The notes beneath the pieces were generated by a model that saw only the letters and a program-made list of their open reading frames with translations, did not search any database and was not told the DNA's origin. From Paraburkholderia solitsugae (GTDB lineage: Bacteria > Pseudomonadota > Gammaproteobacteria > Burkholderiales > Burkholderiaceae): DNA of 56,222 bases. Below are positions 23,068 to 31,656 of this stretch, in pieces (the stretch's first letter is position 1; the number at the start of each line of letters is the position of its first letter). The position numbers were made by a program, and so were the translations under genes. The DNA is taken from assembly GCF_013177695.1 (NCBI RefSeq), contig NZ_WOEY01000023.1, forward strand, positions 1-56,222, read 5' to 3'.

Positions 23068-23148
23068 CGACCGCCGCGCCGGAATACGGCGCGGCGGTCG
23101 TTGCCATTGTCATCGAACAGAATGGCAATGCGGCGTCATGCGCCGCAT
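23068..23148. promoter_or_regulatory. Three stem-loops between binding protein and livH
   Basis: Tandem inverted repeats: a 13-bp perfect stem (23068-23080 with 23088-23100), an 8-bp stem TTGCCATT/AATGGCAA (23101-23108 with 23121-23128), and an 8-bp stem ATGCGGCG/CGCCGCAT (23128-23135 with 23141-23148). No T-run follows, so they probably trim or attenuate the message, leaving more binding protein than permease. Confidence 0.6.
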
Positions 23149-23179
23149 GCTGCGCGAGAGGCGCGTACCGCTTTTGTTG

Positions 23180-24340
23180 TTAGTCGTTCTGCAGCTTCCA
23201 CTTGCCGTCGACGATCTCAACGATCACGCGTGCGCGCTTGTCGAGGCCGTTGTGGTCGGTCGTCGTGGTGTTCATGATGCCGTGCGAGACCGGCAGTTCC
23301 TTGATGTTTTCGAGGGCACCACGCAGTGCCACGCGGAACGCTTCGGTGCCCGGTTGAGCGGTCTTCAGCGCGACGGGAATCGCCGCTTGCAGCATCTGGC
23401 CGGCATCCCATGCGTGCCCGCCGAAGGTCGCCACCGAGCCCTCGCCATACGCTTTCTCATACGCCGCCTTGTAGGCTTCCGACGACTTCTTCACCGGATT
23501 CGATTCCGGCAGTTGGTCCGCCACGAGGATCGGGCCGGCCGGCAGGAATTCGCCTTCGCAATCCTTGCCGCACACGCGCAGGAAGTCGTTGTTGGCGACG
23601 CCGTGCGTCTGATAGACCTTGCCCTTATAGCCGCGCTCCTTGAGCGTCTTGGCCGGCAGCGCCGACGGCGTACCCGCACCCGCGATCAGCACCGCGTCCG
23701 GGTTCGCGCTCATCGTCTTCAACACCTGGCCGGTCACCGATGCGTCGGTGCGGTTAAAGCGTTCGTTGGAGACGATCTTCAGATGGTGTGCCGCGGCCGC
23801 GGCGGTGAAGACGTTGTTCCAGCCGTCACCATACGCATCCGCAAAGCCGATGAAGCCGACCGTCTTCACGCCGTGGCGCTCCATGTAGTCGGCGATGGCA
23901 TCAGCCATCAGGCTGTCGTTTTGCGGCGGTTTGAAGGCCCATGCGCGCTTGGCGTCCATCGGCGAAATGATCGCGGCCGATGCCGCCAGCGAGATCACCG
24001 GCGTCTTGCCTTCCGCTGCAGGGTCGAGCATCGCCAGCGAATTCGGCGTGATGGTCGAACCGATGATGGCGTCGACGTGGTCTTCGTCGATCAGCTTGCG
24101 CGTGTTCTGCACAGCCTTGCCGGTGTCCGATGCATCGTCGAGGATGATGTATTGCACGGTCTTGCCGCCGATCTCTTTCGGCAGCAGCGCGATCGTGTTC
24201 TTTTCAGGAATCCCGAGCGATGCGGCCGGCCCCGTGGTGGACAACGTGACACCGATTTTCACCTGCGCGAAGGCAGCGCCCGCGCCGCACATCAACGCCA
24301 TCGCGATACCAGTGCGTACCCATTGCTTTGTCTTTTTCAT
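23180..24340 (-). CDS. HAAT periplasmic binding protein, copy 1
   Basis: 386 residues with a signal peptide (MKKTKQWVRTGIAMALMCGA, cleaved after FAQ or nearby). Type I periplasmic-binding fold starting VKIGVTLSTTGPAASLGIPE. A cysteine pair in RVCGKDCEG probably forms a disulphide. Very similar along its whole length to the protein at 24756-25922. ATG 24340 follows GGAG. It precedes livH and livMG in the same direction. The ligand is unknown: branched-chain amino acids, amides or small carboxylates are all possible. Confidence 0.88.
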   Translation of the reverse strand: MKKTKQWVRTGIAMALMCGAGAAFAQVKIGVTLSTTGPAASLGIPEKNTIALLPKEIGGKTVQYIILDDASDTGKAVQNTRKLIDEDHVDAIIGSTITPNSLAMLDPAAEGKTPVISLAASAAIISPMDAKRAWAFKPPQNDSLMADAIADYMERHGVKTVGFIGFADAYGDGWNNVFTAAAAAHHLKIVSNERFNRTDASVTGQVLKTMSANPDAVLIAGAGTPSALPAKTLKERGYKGKVYQTHGVANNDFLRVCGKDCEGEFLPAGPILVADQLPESNPVKKSSEAYKAAYEKAYGEGSVATFGGHAWDAGQMLQAAIPVALKTAQPGTEAFRVALRGALENIKELPVSHGIMNTTTTDHNGLDKRARVIVEIVDGKWKLQND

Positions 24341-24755
24341 GCAAGTCTCCAAACGCTTTGAAGCGCGTATCTGTAATCCGGCGCACGGGCCGGGTGTCTG
24401 AATCTAGTTATAGGGTTCAGGCATGCCAAGCATGGTTTTCCCTGCTCAGCGTCAAAGCCTTCGCCGTTCTGGTGCCACTCCCCTGCTGCGAACCACTACT
24501 GCGATTTCTTATGCACAAAACACTAACATATTAGTAGTATTGCGTTCTGCATCGTCCACGGTCAATAGACTGTCGCCCGGATACGGGTTTGTCCTGAAAC
24601 CGGCCGCTTTAGCCTGGTTTTGACCGCGCTTTCATCACTGATCCCTCGCTTGTCCAACGCACCTCATGCACCGCCATTCACCAAGCGCGGGCAATAAAAA
24701 AGACGCGTCAACTGCACGCGTCTTTTTGATGGGTTCCGTATCGCTTCGCCTTCGC
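24341..24755. other. Gap between the two binding-protein genes
   Basis: 415 bases with a terminator for copy 2 (24696-24727) and the presumed promoter for copy 1. A weak sigma-54-like match with the GG-N10-GC spacing lies at 24463-24477 (minus). No coding frame is supported. Confidence 0.4.
24696..24727 (-). terminator. Terminator after binding protein copy 2
   Basis: Twelve-base stem AAAAAGACGCGT/ACGCGTCTTTTT with loop CAACTGC, T-rich on both outer sides. It separates the copy 2 message from copy 1 and the permease genes. Confidence 0.88.
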
Positions 24756-25922
24756 TCAGTCGCCGGACAGCTTCCACTTGCCACCGACGATCTCCACCAT
24801 CAAACGCGCCCGCTGGTCGAGGCCAGCGTGGTCGTTCGCGCTCATGTTGAAGATGCCGTGGGAAGCGGGCATGTCCTTTGTGTTTTCGAGTGCCGCACGC
24901 AGCGCTTCACGGAACGCAGGCGTACCCGGCTGACCTTTCTTCAGCGCCAACGGAATCGCGCGTTGCAGCAGCAAGCCTGCATCCCACGCGTGACCGCCGA
25001 ATGTCGACACCGAACCGGCGCCGTACCCGGCTTCATAGGCATGCTTGTAGGCGAGCGCGGTCTTCTTCACCGGGTTCGAATCCGGCAGTTGGTCAGCAAC
25101 CAGCAGTGGACCGGCCGGCAGATAGGTGCCTTCGCAATCCTTGCCGCACACACGCAGGAAGTCGTTATTGGCGACGCCGTGCGTCTGATAGACCTTACCC
25201 TTATAGCCACGCTCCTTGAGGGTCTTTTGCGGCAACGCGGCCGGTGTGCCCGCGCCGGCAATCAGCACCGCATCCGGGTTCTGCGACATGATCTTCAGCA
25301 CCTGGCCGGTCACCGATGCGTCGTTGCGCGCGAAGCGTTCGTTCGCGACGATCTTGATCTTCGCAAGATCGGCCGCCTTGCCGAACTCCTTGAACCAGCT
25401 CTCGCCGTACGCATCGGCAAAGCCGATGAAGCCGACCGTTTTCACGCCGTGATTCGCCATATGCTGCGCGATCGCAGTGGCCATCAGAATGTCGTTTTGC
25501 GGTGTCTTGAAGACCCATGCGCGCTTCGCATCCATCGGTTCGACGATGCTCGCCGCGGCCGCCATGGAAATCATCGGCGTGGCGCTTTCAGCAGCGACGT
25601 CGATCATGGCCAGCGAGTTCGGCACGACGGTCGAGCCGATCAGCGCGTCAACGTGATCTTCGCTGGTGAGCTTGCGTGCGTTCTTGACGGCCTGGGTCGA
25701 ATCGGTGGCGTCGTCCAGCACGATGTAGTCGATTTTCTGCCCTGCCACTTCTTTAGGCAGTAGCGCGATGGTGTTCTTTTCCGGAATACCGAGCGATGCG
25801 GCCGGCCCCGTTGCCGACACCGTAACGCCGATTTTCACGTCCGCGAATGCATGGCCGCTCCATGCCGCGGATACTCCGGTGGCGACCAATGCCGCGCTGA
25901 TCCAACGCAATGCCGACTTCAT
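24756..25922 (-). CDS. HAAT periplasmic binding protein, copy 2
   Basis: 388 residues, signal peptide MKSALRWISAALVATGVSAA with cleavage near AFA. The mature part (VKIGVTVSATGPAASLGIPE) matches copy 1 closely, including the RVCGKDCEG cysteine pair and the FGGHAWDAG motif. Ends GGKWKLSGD. A terminator downstream and a palindrome-rich leader upstream suggest it is a separate transcript. The two proteins probably feed the same LivH/LivMG/LivF transporter with different ligands. Confidence 0.88.
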   Translation of the reverse strand: MKSALRWISAALVATGVSAAWSGHAFADVKIGVTVSATGPAASLGIPEKNTIALLPKEVAGQKIDYIVLDDATDSTQAVKNARKLTSEDHVDALIGSTVVPNSLAMIDVAAESATPMISMAAAASIVEPMDAKRAWVFKTPQNDILMATAIAQHMANHGVKTVGFIGFADAYGESWFKEFGKAADLAKIKIVANERFARNDASVTGQVLKIMSQNPDAVLIAGAGTPAALPQKTLKERGYKGKVYQTHGVANNDFLRVCGKDCEGTYLPAGPLLVADQLPDSNPVKKTALAYKHAYEAGYGAGSVSTFGGHAWDAGLLLQRAIPLALKKGQPGTPAFREALRAALENTKDMPASHGIFNMSANDHAGLDQRARLMVEIVGGKWKLSGD

Positions 25923-25955
25923 CCCGCTCCTCTATCTACCCCGTTATTCATTTGA

Positions 25956-25998
25956 ATTTAAATCCGCGGATTTAAATCACCGACCCAGCGGTCGGTGA
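25956..25998. promoter_or_regulatory. Adjacent palindromes upstream of binding protein copy 2
   Basis: A perfect 22-bp palindrome centred on CCGCGG with arms ATTTAAAT (25956-25977) is joined to a 9-bp stem TCACCGACC/GGTCGGTGA (25977-25998). They end 34 bases before the ATG. The first looks like a repressor operator; the second could be an RNA hairpin or a second operator. The factor is unknown. Confidence 0.55.
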
Positions 25999-26142
25999 AT
26001 AGCGAGTTTAGCGGACGAAAGCTCCGCGCTGCAAGCATTTTGCAGGGTAGCGACAGGCGAAATTGGACGTGGTTCGGTGAATAAAAAAGGGGCACCGAAT
26101 TAGCGGAAGATTTGAATGATGCGTTATGAAAAGTACAAATAA

Positions 26143-26176
26143 AAAGCGCTGTTGGATATCAATCCAACAGCGCTTT
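26143..26176 (-). terminator. Terminator of the second liv locus
   Basis: Perfect 15-bp stem (AAAGCGCTGTTGGAT and its complement) with loop ATCA. On the minus strand it is followed by further T (complement of 26141-26142). It lies 268 bases after the livM stop. Confidence 0.8.
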
Positions 26177-26318
26177 CGTCTGGGCACTGAGTGCCTCATT
26201 GTCTCCTCGTTCTCCACCTGCAAAATTCGTGGTGCATCAGAACTGCATGAAGGTTAAACGAGCACCTATCTGCTTACAACTAGCAATTACCCTAGTGGTG
26301 CACTGCGGCACAAATTTG

Positions 26319-26334
26319 GGGCACGTTTCGTGCA
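26319..26334 (+). promoter_or_regulatory. Orphan sigma-54-like promoter
   Basis: GGGCACGTTTCGTGCA has the GG-N10-GC spacing and matches GGCACG-N4-nTGCA of the -24/-12 consensus. TGGTGC and GCACAA half-sites lie just upstream (26296-26314). No plus-strand gene follows; transcription would run antisense to the end of livM. Confidence 0.3.
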
Positions 26335-26443
26335 GCGCTCGGTGCGGGAGCCTGCCCTCCGCACAACGCAAGATGCGGTTTAGCCGACTTTAAAGCCGCC
26401 GAATTACATCGGATGCCGAAGCAATTTAAAATCCCACGCCTTT

Positions 26444-27418
26444 TCACGCCCGCAACGGCCGCACTCGCGCGACGATCTCACCGACAATGCCACGCCGGAA
26501 CGCCAGCACGCAGGCAATAAAAATCACGCCAGTCACGATGGTCACGGATTCGCCCAACGAGCGGAACCAGTCAACCCCGGTGGTCGTTGCCAGCGCCGTG
26601 CCGATATCGCCGAGCCGGTCTTCGAGCGCAACGATCAGCGCTGCGCCAAGCAGTGGCCCGAACAGCGTACCCATGCCGCCGACGAGCGTCATCAGGATCA
26701 CGAGGCCCGACATGGTCCAGTACGCGTCGCTCAGCGTCTCGAAGCCCTGCACCAGAACCTTGAGCGAACCCGCGAGACCGGCAAGCCCTGCAGACAGAAT
26801 GAACGCCAGCAGCTTGAAACGATCGGTGTCGTAACCCAGCGACACGGCGCGCGGCTCGTTCTCCTTGATCGCCACCAGCACCTGCCCGAACGGCGAATGC
26901 ACGATCCGCACGATCAGCAGAAATGCCAGCACCATCACGGCCAGCACAACAAAGTACAACGTCACGTCCGACGACAGATCCAGCAAGCCGAACAGCTTGC
27001 CGCGTGGCACGCCTTGCAGGCCGTCCTCGCCGTGCGTGAACGGCGCCTGCAGGAACACGAAGTAGACCATCTGCGCGAGCGCCAGCGTCACCATCGCGAA
27101 GTAGATGCCCTGCCGGCGGATCGCAAACAGGCCGACCACCAGCCCCAGTAGCGTTGCCGCAGCGGTGCCGGCCAGCACGCCCAGCTCCGGAGAGAAGCCG
27201 AGCGTCTGCATCGCATAGCCGGTGACGTAACCGGCCGAGGCGAGAAACATTGCGTGACCGAACGAGAGCAAACCCGTGTAGCCGATCAGCAGATTGAAGG
27301 CCGCCGCGAACAACGCAAAGCACAGCACCTTCATCACGAAGAGCGGATAGATGCCGAGCACGGGCACCGCGAGAAGCGCAATGAACAGCAGACCGTAGAG
27401 CACTTTTCTCTGCATCAT
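26444..27418 (-). CDS. livM: HAAT transporter permease LivM (second locus)
   Basis: 324-residue inner-membrane permease. Starts MMQRKVLYGLLFIALLAVPV. The LivM signature GYTGLLSFGHAMFLASAGYV is present and about nine membrane segments are visible. Its ATG overlaps the livH stop as ATGA. It is the last gene of the locus livG-livF-SBP-livH-livM. Longer open frames upstream in the same frame overlap livH and are not real. Confidence 0.92.
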   Translation of the reverse strand: MMQRKVLYGLLFIALLAVPVLGIYPLFVMKVLCFALFAAAFNLLIGYTGLLSFGHAMFLASAGYVTGYAMQTLGFSPELGVLAGTAAATLLGLVVGLFAIRRQGIYFAMVTLALAQMVYFVFLQAPFTHGEDGLQGVPRGKLFGLLDLSSDVTLYFVVLAVMVLAFLLIVRIVHSPFGQVLVAIKENEPRAVSLGYDTDRFKLLAFILSAGLAGLAGSLKVLVQGFETLSDAYWTMSGLVILMTLVGGMGTLFGPLLGAALIVALEDRLGDIGTALATTTGVDWFRSLGESVTIVTGVIFIACVLAFRRGIVGEIVARVRPLRA

Positions 27419-28299
27419 TTTTCCTTGCCGAAGAGACCCGCCGGGCGCACCAGCAGCACGAGCGCCATGATCACGAAGACGACGGTCGCCGACGCTTCCG
27501 GGTAAAACACGCGCGTTAGCCCTTCGATCACGCCAAGCATCAGGCCGGTCAGAATCGAGCCCATGATCGAACCCATGCCGCCGATCACGACCACCGCGAA
27601 CACGGTGATGATCATCGGCTGGCCCATCAGCGGCGAGACTTGAATCACCGGCGCGGCGAGTACGCCGGCGAACGCCGCCAGTGCCACGCCGAAGCCATAC
27701 GTGAGCGTGATCATCAGCGGCACGTTGACACCGAACGCCTCGACCAGCTTCGGATTTTCGGTGCCCGCGCGCAGATAGGCGCCGAGGCGCGTCTTTTCGA
27801 TCACGAACCACGTCGCGAAGCAGACCACGAGCGACGCCACCACCACCCACGCGCGATAGTTCGGCAGGAACATGAAGCCGAGATCGGTCGCGCCGGAGAG
27901 TGCCGACGGCACATCGTACGGCTGACCGGAAGAACCGTAGATCGAACGGAACACGCCTTCGACAACCAGCGTGAGTCCAAAGGTGAGCAGCAGCCCATAC
28001 AGGTGATCGAGCTTGTACAGCCAGCGCAGCATCGAGCGTTCGATCACGATGCCGAATACGCCGACGATCAGCGGTGCGAGCACCAGCATCACCCAGTACG
28101 GCAGACCGAAATACGACAGGCCCATCCACGCGAGCATCGCGCCGAGCATGAACAACGCGCCATGCGCGAAGTTGATCACGTTGAGCAAGCCGAAGATCAC
28201 CGCAAGACCCAAGCTCAGAATCGCATAGAACGAGCCGTTCACGAGCCCGAGCAGCAACTGGCTCAGCATTGCCGGTAGCGGAACGCCAAAGATTTCCAT
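27415..28299 (-). CDS. livH: HAAT transporter permease LivH (second locus)
   Basis: 294 residues, standard LivH length. Motifs NGSFYAILSLGLAVIFGLLN, NFAHGALFMLGAM and VIGGMGSIMGSILTGLMLGV are in place. Ends LLVRPAGLFGKEK, the usual LivH tail. It follows the binding-protein gene after a strong stem-loop and overlaps livM. Confidence 0.93.
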   Translation of the reverse strand: MEIFGVPLPAMLSQLLLGLVNGSFYAILSLGLAVIFGLLNVINFAHGALFMLGAMLAWMGLSYFGLPYWVMLVLAPLIVGVFGIVIERSMLRWLYKLDHLYGLLLTFGLTLVVEGVFRSIYGSSGQPYDVPSALSGATDLGFMFLPNYRAWVVVASLVVCFATWFVIEKTRLGAYLRAGTENPKLVEAFGVNVPLMITLTYGFGVALAAFAGVLAAPVIQVSPLMGQPMIITVFAVVVIGGMGSIMGSILTGLMLGVIEGLTRVFYPEASATVVFVIMALVLLVRPAGLFGKEK

Positions 28300-28358
28300 T
28301 GAAGCCTTAATCCCTTAAGCCATCGCCAAGGTGAGATCGGTTACGCACGATCCAGCCG

Positions 28359-28389
28359 GCGTGCGATCGGTACCTGGCCGATCGCACGC
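28359..28389. promoter_or_regulatory. Stem-loop between binding protein and livH (second locus)
   Basis: Perfect 12-bp stem GCGTGCGATCGG/CCGATCGCACGC with loop TACCTGG, no T-run. It occupies the same place as the stem-loops in the first liv locus, although the sequence differs. Confidence 0.65.
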
Positions 28390-28490
28390 GGCATGTGAAG
28401 CGCTTTCTCGCCTGTCTGTGTACCAACGCGGCGCTATGTGTCGCCCGCCAGGAGAGGCCCACAGACAGTCATCTGGTTATCAAGCCACGC

Positions 28491-29705
28491 TCACTTCCAC
28501 AACGCGCAGCGCGTTTCCGCCTTGGTCGTGAACGCCTGTTCGCCCGGAATTGTCGCGGTGATCTTGTAGTAGTCCCACGGCTCTTTGGATTCGGCCGGCG
28601 TCTTCACCTGCATCAGGTACATGTCGTGGATCATGCTGCCGTCCTGACGGATGTAGCCCTTCGCGTAAAAGTCGTCGATCTTGGCCTTCTTCAGTTGCGC
28701 CATCACCTTGTCGGAGTCGGTCGAACCGACCGCTTTCACCGCATTCAGATAGGTCATGGTCGCCGAGTAATCGGCCGCTTGCAGGCTCGACGGCATCTTC
28801 TTCATCTTGTCGAAGTAACGCTCTGCCCACTTGCGCGTATTGGCGTCCTTGTTCCAGTACCAGCTGTCCGTCAGCACCAGGCCCTGAGTCGTTTCCAGAC
28901 CCAGACTGTGGACATCGTCGATAAACATCAACAACGCGGCCAGCTTCATCGTCTTCGTGATGCCGAATTCCTTGGCCGCCTTGATCGCGTTGATCGTGTC
29001 ACCGCCTGCGTTAGCGAGGCCCAGGATCTGCGCCTTCGATGCCTGCGCCTGCAACAGGAACGACGAGAAGTCCGACGCCGACAGCGGATGGCGAACGGCG
29101 CCCAGCACCTGGCCGCCGTTCGCTTTCACCACGTCCGACGTATTCTTTTCGAGCGCCTTGCCGAACGCGTAGTCAGCGGTCAGGAAGTACCACGTCTTGC
29201 CACCCTGCTTCGTCACCGCCGAGCCCGTGCCCTTGGCGAGCGCCGTCGTGTCGTACGCATAGTGGATCGTGTACGGTGTGCACTGCTCGTTGGTCAGGGT
29301 GTCGGCGCCCGCGCCGATGCTGATATAAACCTTGTGCTTTTCACCGGCCACGGTGTTCATCGACAGCCCGGTTGCCGAATTCGTGCCGCCGATCAGCAGA
29401 TCGACGCCATCGCGATCGAACCATTCGCGCGCCCGCGACGCAGCGATGTCGGCCTTGTTCTGGTGATCGGCGTAGACCACCGTGATCGGCTTGCCATTGA
29501 CCTTGCCACCAAAGTCCGCCACGGCCATGCGAATCGCCTCAAGGCCGCCCTGGCCGTCGATATCCGCGTACAGACCTGACATATCGGTGATGAAGCCGAT
29601 CTTTACCGCATCGTCAGCCGCTTGCGCGGCGCCCATCGTCAACGCGGCGCCGGCGGCAACCGCGAAACACAGTGTGGCAAGCCGCGCGAGTGGGTTCTTT
29701 TTCAT
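28491..29705 (-). CDS. HAAT periplasmic binding protein (second locus)
   Basis: 404 residues with signal peptide MKKNPLARLATLCFAVAAGA, cleaved near AQAAD. Mature start VKIGFITDMSGLYADIDGQG. It belongs to the same fold as the other two binding proteins but to a different subgroup (no RVCGKDC motif). Such proteins are found with transporters for amino acids, aromatic acids or amides, so the ligand is open. ATG 29705 is preceded by two purine-rich sites (GGAG, AGGA). Confidence 0.88.
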   Translation of the reverse strand: MKKNPLARLATLCFAVAAGAALTMGAAQAADDAVKIGFITDMSGLYADIDGQGGLEAIRMAVADFGGKVNGKPITVVYADHQNKADIAASRAREWFDRDGVDLLIGGTNSATGLSMNTVAGEKHKVYISIGAGADTLTNEQCTPYTIHYAYDTTALAKGTGSAVTKQGGKTWYFLTADYAFGKALEKNTSDVVKANGGQVLGAVRHPLSASDFSSFLLQAQASKAQILGLANAGGDTINAIKAAKEFGITKTMKLAALLMFIDDVHSLGLETTQGLVLTDSWYWNKDANTRKWAERYFDKMKKMPSSLQAADYSATMTYLNAVKAVGSTDSDKVMAQLKKAKIDDFYAKGYIRQDGSMIHDMYLMQVKTPAESKEPWDYYKITATIPGEQAFTTKAETRCALWK

Positions 29706-29756
29706 TCCTGTCTCCTGTTTCTTCACTTGTGGTTATCAGAGGCAATCGGACGTTTT

Positions 29757-30515
29757 TTATACGCCCAGCAGATCGTGCAGTACCGGCATCTTGCTTTCGA
29801 GTTCACTGGCCTCGAAGTGTTCGACGATGCCGCCGTGTTCCATCACGTAGAACCGATCGGCGAGTGGCGCGGCAAAGCGGAAATTCTGTTCGACCATCAC
29901 GACCGTGTAGCCGCGCGCCTTGAGCGTCATGATCATGCGAGCGAGCGCTTGCACGATCACTGGCGCCAGGCCTTCCGAAATTTCGTCAAGCAGCAGCAAA
30001 CTCGCGCCAGTACGCAGAATACGCGCGACGGCCAGCATCTGCTGCTCGCCGCCCGAAAGCCGCGTACCCTGGCTCATGCGGCGTTCCTGCAGATTCGGAA
30101 ACATCGAATAGATTTCTTCGAGCGACATCATGTGCGCCTTGTCGCCGACTGGTGGCGGCAACAGCAGGTTTTCCTCACATGAGAGGCTCGAAAAAATCCC
30201 GCGCTCTTCCGGGCAATAACCGATGCCGCAATGGGCGATGCGATGCGTGGGCAGGTTGATGGTTTCGCGTCCGCCGATGCGGATCGAACCGGTGCGCCGG
30301 CCGGTCAACCCCATGATCGCGCGCAGTGTGGTGGTGCGCCCCGCGCCGTTACGGCCCAGCAGCGTGACAACTTCGCCGCGGTTCACCGTCAAATCGACGC
30401 CATGCAGGATATGGGACTCCCCGTACCATGCCTGCAAACCCGCGATCTCCAGCGCGGGGGCACCGCCAGCCGTACCGCTCACCTCGAGGTTTTCCCGCTC
30501 GGCAATCGTATTCAT
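29757..30515 (-). CDS. livF: HAAT transporter ATPase LivF (second locus), Walker A Lys-to-Arg
   Basis: 252 residues, LivF type. Signature LSGGEQQ and Walker B LLLLDEISEGLAP are normal, but the Walker A reads GRNGAGRTTT: the invariant lysine is arginine, codon CGC at about 30337. Other motifs are intact. Arginine here usually weakens ATP hydrolysis, so either the partner LivG drives the cycle or this lineage has adapted. Its ATG overlaps the livG stop. Confidence 0.9.
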   Translation of the reverse strand: MNTIAERENLEVSGTAGGAPALEIAGLQAWYGESHILHGVDLTVNRGEVVTLLGRNGAGRTTTLRAIMGLTGRRTGSIRIGGRETINLPTHRIAHCGIGYCPEERGIFSSLSCEENLLLPPPVGDKAHMMSLEEIYSMFPNLQERRMSQGTRLSGGEQQMLAVARILRTGASLLLLDEISEGLAPVIVQALARMIMTLKARGYTVVMVEQNFRFAAPLADRFYVMEHGGIVEHFEASELESKMPVLHDLLGV

Positions 30516-31303
30516 GCGTGGGCTCCGGCGAGCGCCGCATCGGCGCTGCCCATATAGGCTTGCATCACGAGCGGGTTCTTGGACACCTCGGCGTAGCTGC
30601 CTTCGGCGAGCACTTCGCCCCGTTGCAGCACGGTGATGGTGTCGGAGATGCCGGCGATCACGTTCATGTTGTGCTCGACCATCAGAATCGTGCGGCCGCT
30701 CGATACTTTTTTGATCAACGCGGTCACGCGATCGACATCTTCATGGCCCATGCCTTGCGTCGGTTCGTCGAGCAGCATCAACTCGGGCTCCATCGCGAGC
30801 GTGGTGGCGATTTCCAGCGCGCGTTTGCGGCCGTATGAGAGCTCGACGGTCAATACATCGGCGAAATCGGTCAAGCCCACCTGGGTGAGCAAGTCCATCG
30901 CCCGATCGTCGAGCTGGCGCAGCGTGCGTTCGCTCTTCCAGAAATGAAATGCCGTGCCGAGCACGCGCTGCAAACCGATACGCACGTTCTGCAATGCTGT
31001 CAGATGCGGAAATACAGCAGAGATCTGGAACGAACGGATGATGCCGCGCCGGGCGATTTGCGCCGGGCGTTCATTGGTGATGTCGATCCCATTGAAGACG
31101 ATCTGGCCCGCCGTCGGTTCAAGGAATTTGGTGAGCAGATTGAAGCAGGTGGTCTTGCCTGCCCCATTCGGGCCGATCAGCGCATGGATCGAGCCACGGC
31201 GCACACGCAGGTTCACCCCGTTCACGGCGATGAAGCCTTTGAACTCGCGGGTGAGGCCGCGCGTTTCGAGAATCGTATCGCCGAGAATCATGTTCCCTTC
31301 CAT
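30512..31303 (-). CDS. livG: HAAT transporter ATPase LivG (second locus)
   Basis: 263 residues. Walker A GPNGAGKTT is normal; the signature is LSYGRKR, the LivG variant of LSGGQ. Walker B LMLLDEPTQGMGHED. Starts MEGNMILGDTILETRGLTRE. First gene of the second liv locus; ATGA overlap with livF. Confidence 0.92.
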   Translation of the reverse strand: MEGNMILGDTILETRGLTREFKGFIAVNGVNLRVRRGSIHALIGPNGAGKTTCFNLLTKFLEPTAGQIVFNGIDITNERPAQIARRGIIRSFQISAVFPHLTALQNVRIGLQRVLGTAFHFWKSERTLRQLDDRAMDLLTQVGLTDFADVLTVELSYGRKRALEIATTLAMEPELMLLDEPTQGMGHEDVDRVTALIKKVSSGRTILMVEHNMNVIAGISDTITVLQRGEVLAEGSYAEVSKNPLVMQAYMGSADAALAGAHA

Positions 31304-31656
31304 ACGGAGTAAGGCGAAGCACTACGATCTTCCGCGCGAACGGCTGCGCGACGTTTGATGACGGCGACACCCCCGTGTCGCTCGTTGGCGTGCTGCACCA
31401 ATCCGGACGGTAATCCATGGGGCGGCACGCAGCATGGGTGCCATTGTCGCGCCAATGATGCAGCGCATTCATTGGGATTTGCACTTAGTAAGTGACGACT
31501 GCATGAAACCGGCCTGAGGCGGGCTCGAGACGCACTCGAACCTTGCTCGGAGCGTGCCTGAGGAATACTCGAACGGTGCTTCAATCCTGCTCGAGGCACA
31601 CCGGGGGAAGGCCGAGGCACGCGCCGCGGCCTCGGCTCCCACTGTCACACGGTGTG
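31304..31656. other. Leader of the second liv locus
   Basis: 353 bases between the GMC oxidoreductase stop and livG. It holds a sigma-54-like site (31429-31443) and an odd palindrome CACTTA-G-TAAGTG (31482-31494). A GTCACACGG motif is repeated at about 31643-31662, at and past the GMC stop. Nothing else is recognised. Confidence 0.4.
31429..31443 (-). promoter_or_regulatory. Candidate sigma-54 promoter for the second liv locus
   Basis: On the minus strand TGGCAC-CCATG-CTGC keeps GG and GC ten bases apart and has one mismatch to TGGCAC-N5-TTGC. It lies 126 bases upstream of livG. Nitrogen control of an amino-acid importer would be sensible, but this is inferred from the motif alone. Confidence 0.35.

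Larger units (their letters stand above)
25923..26443. other. Intergenic region between the two liv loci
   Basis: 521 bases containing two palindromes in the copy 2 leader (25956-25998), the terminator of the second liv locus (26143-26176), and a plus-strand sigma-54-like site (26319-26334) with no gene after it. No protein-coding frame is supported. Confidence 0.5.

Noticed and set aside
27419..28129. Upstream extension of livM (second locus)
   Set aside because: Overlaps livH out of frame; arginine-rich shadow sequence. True start at 27418 is coupled to the livH stop.
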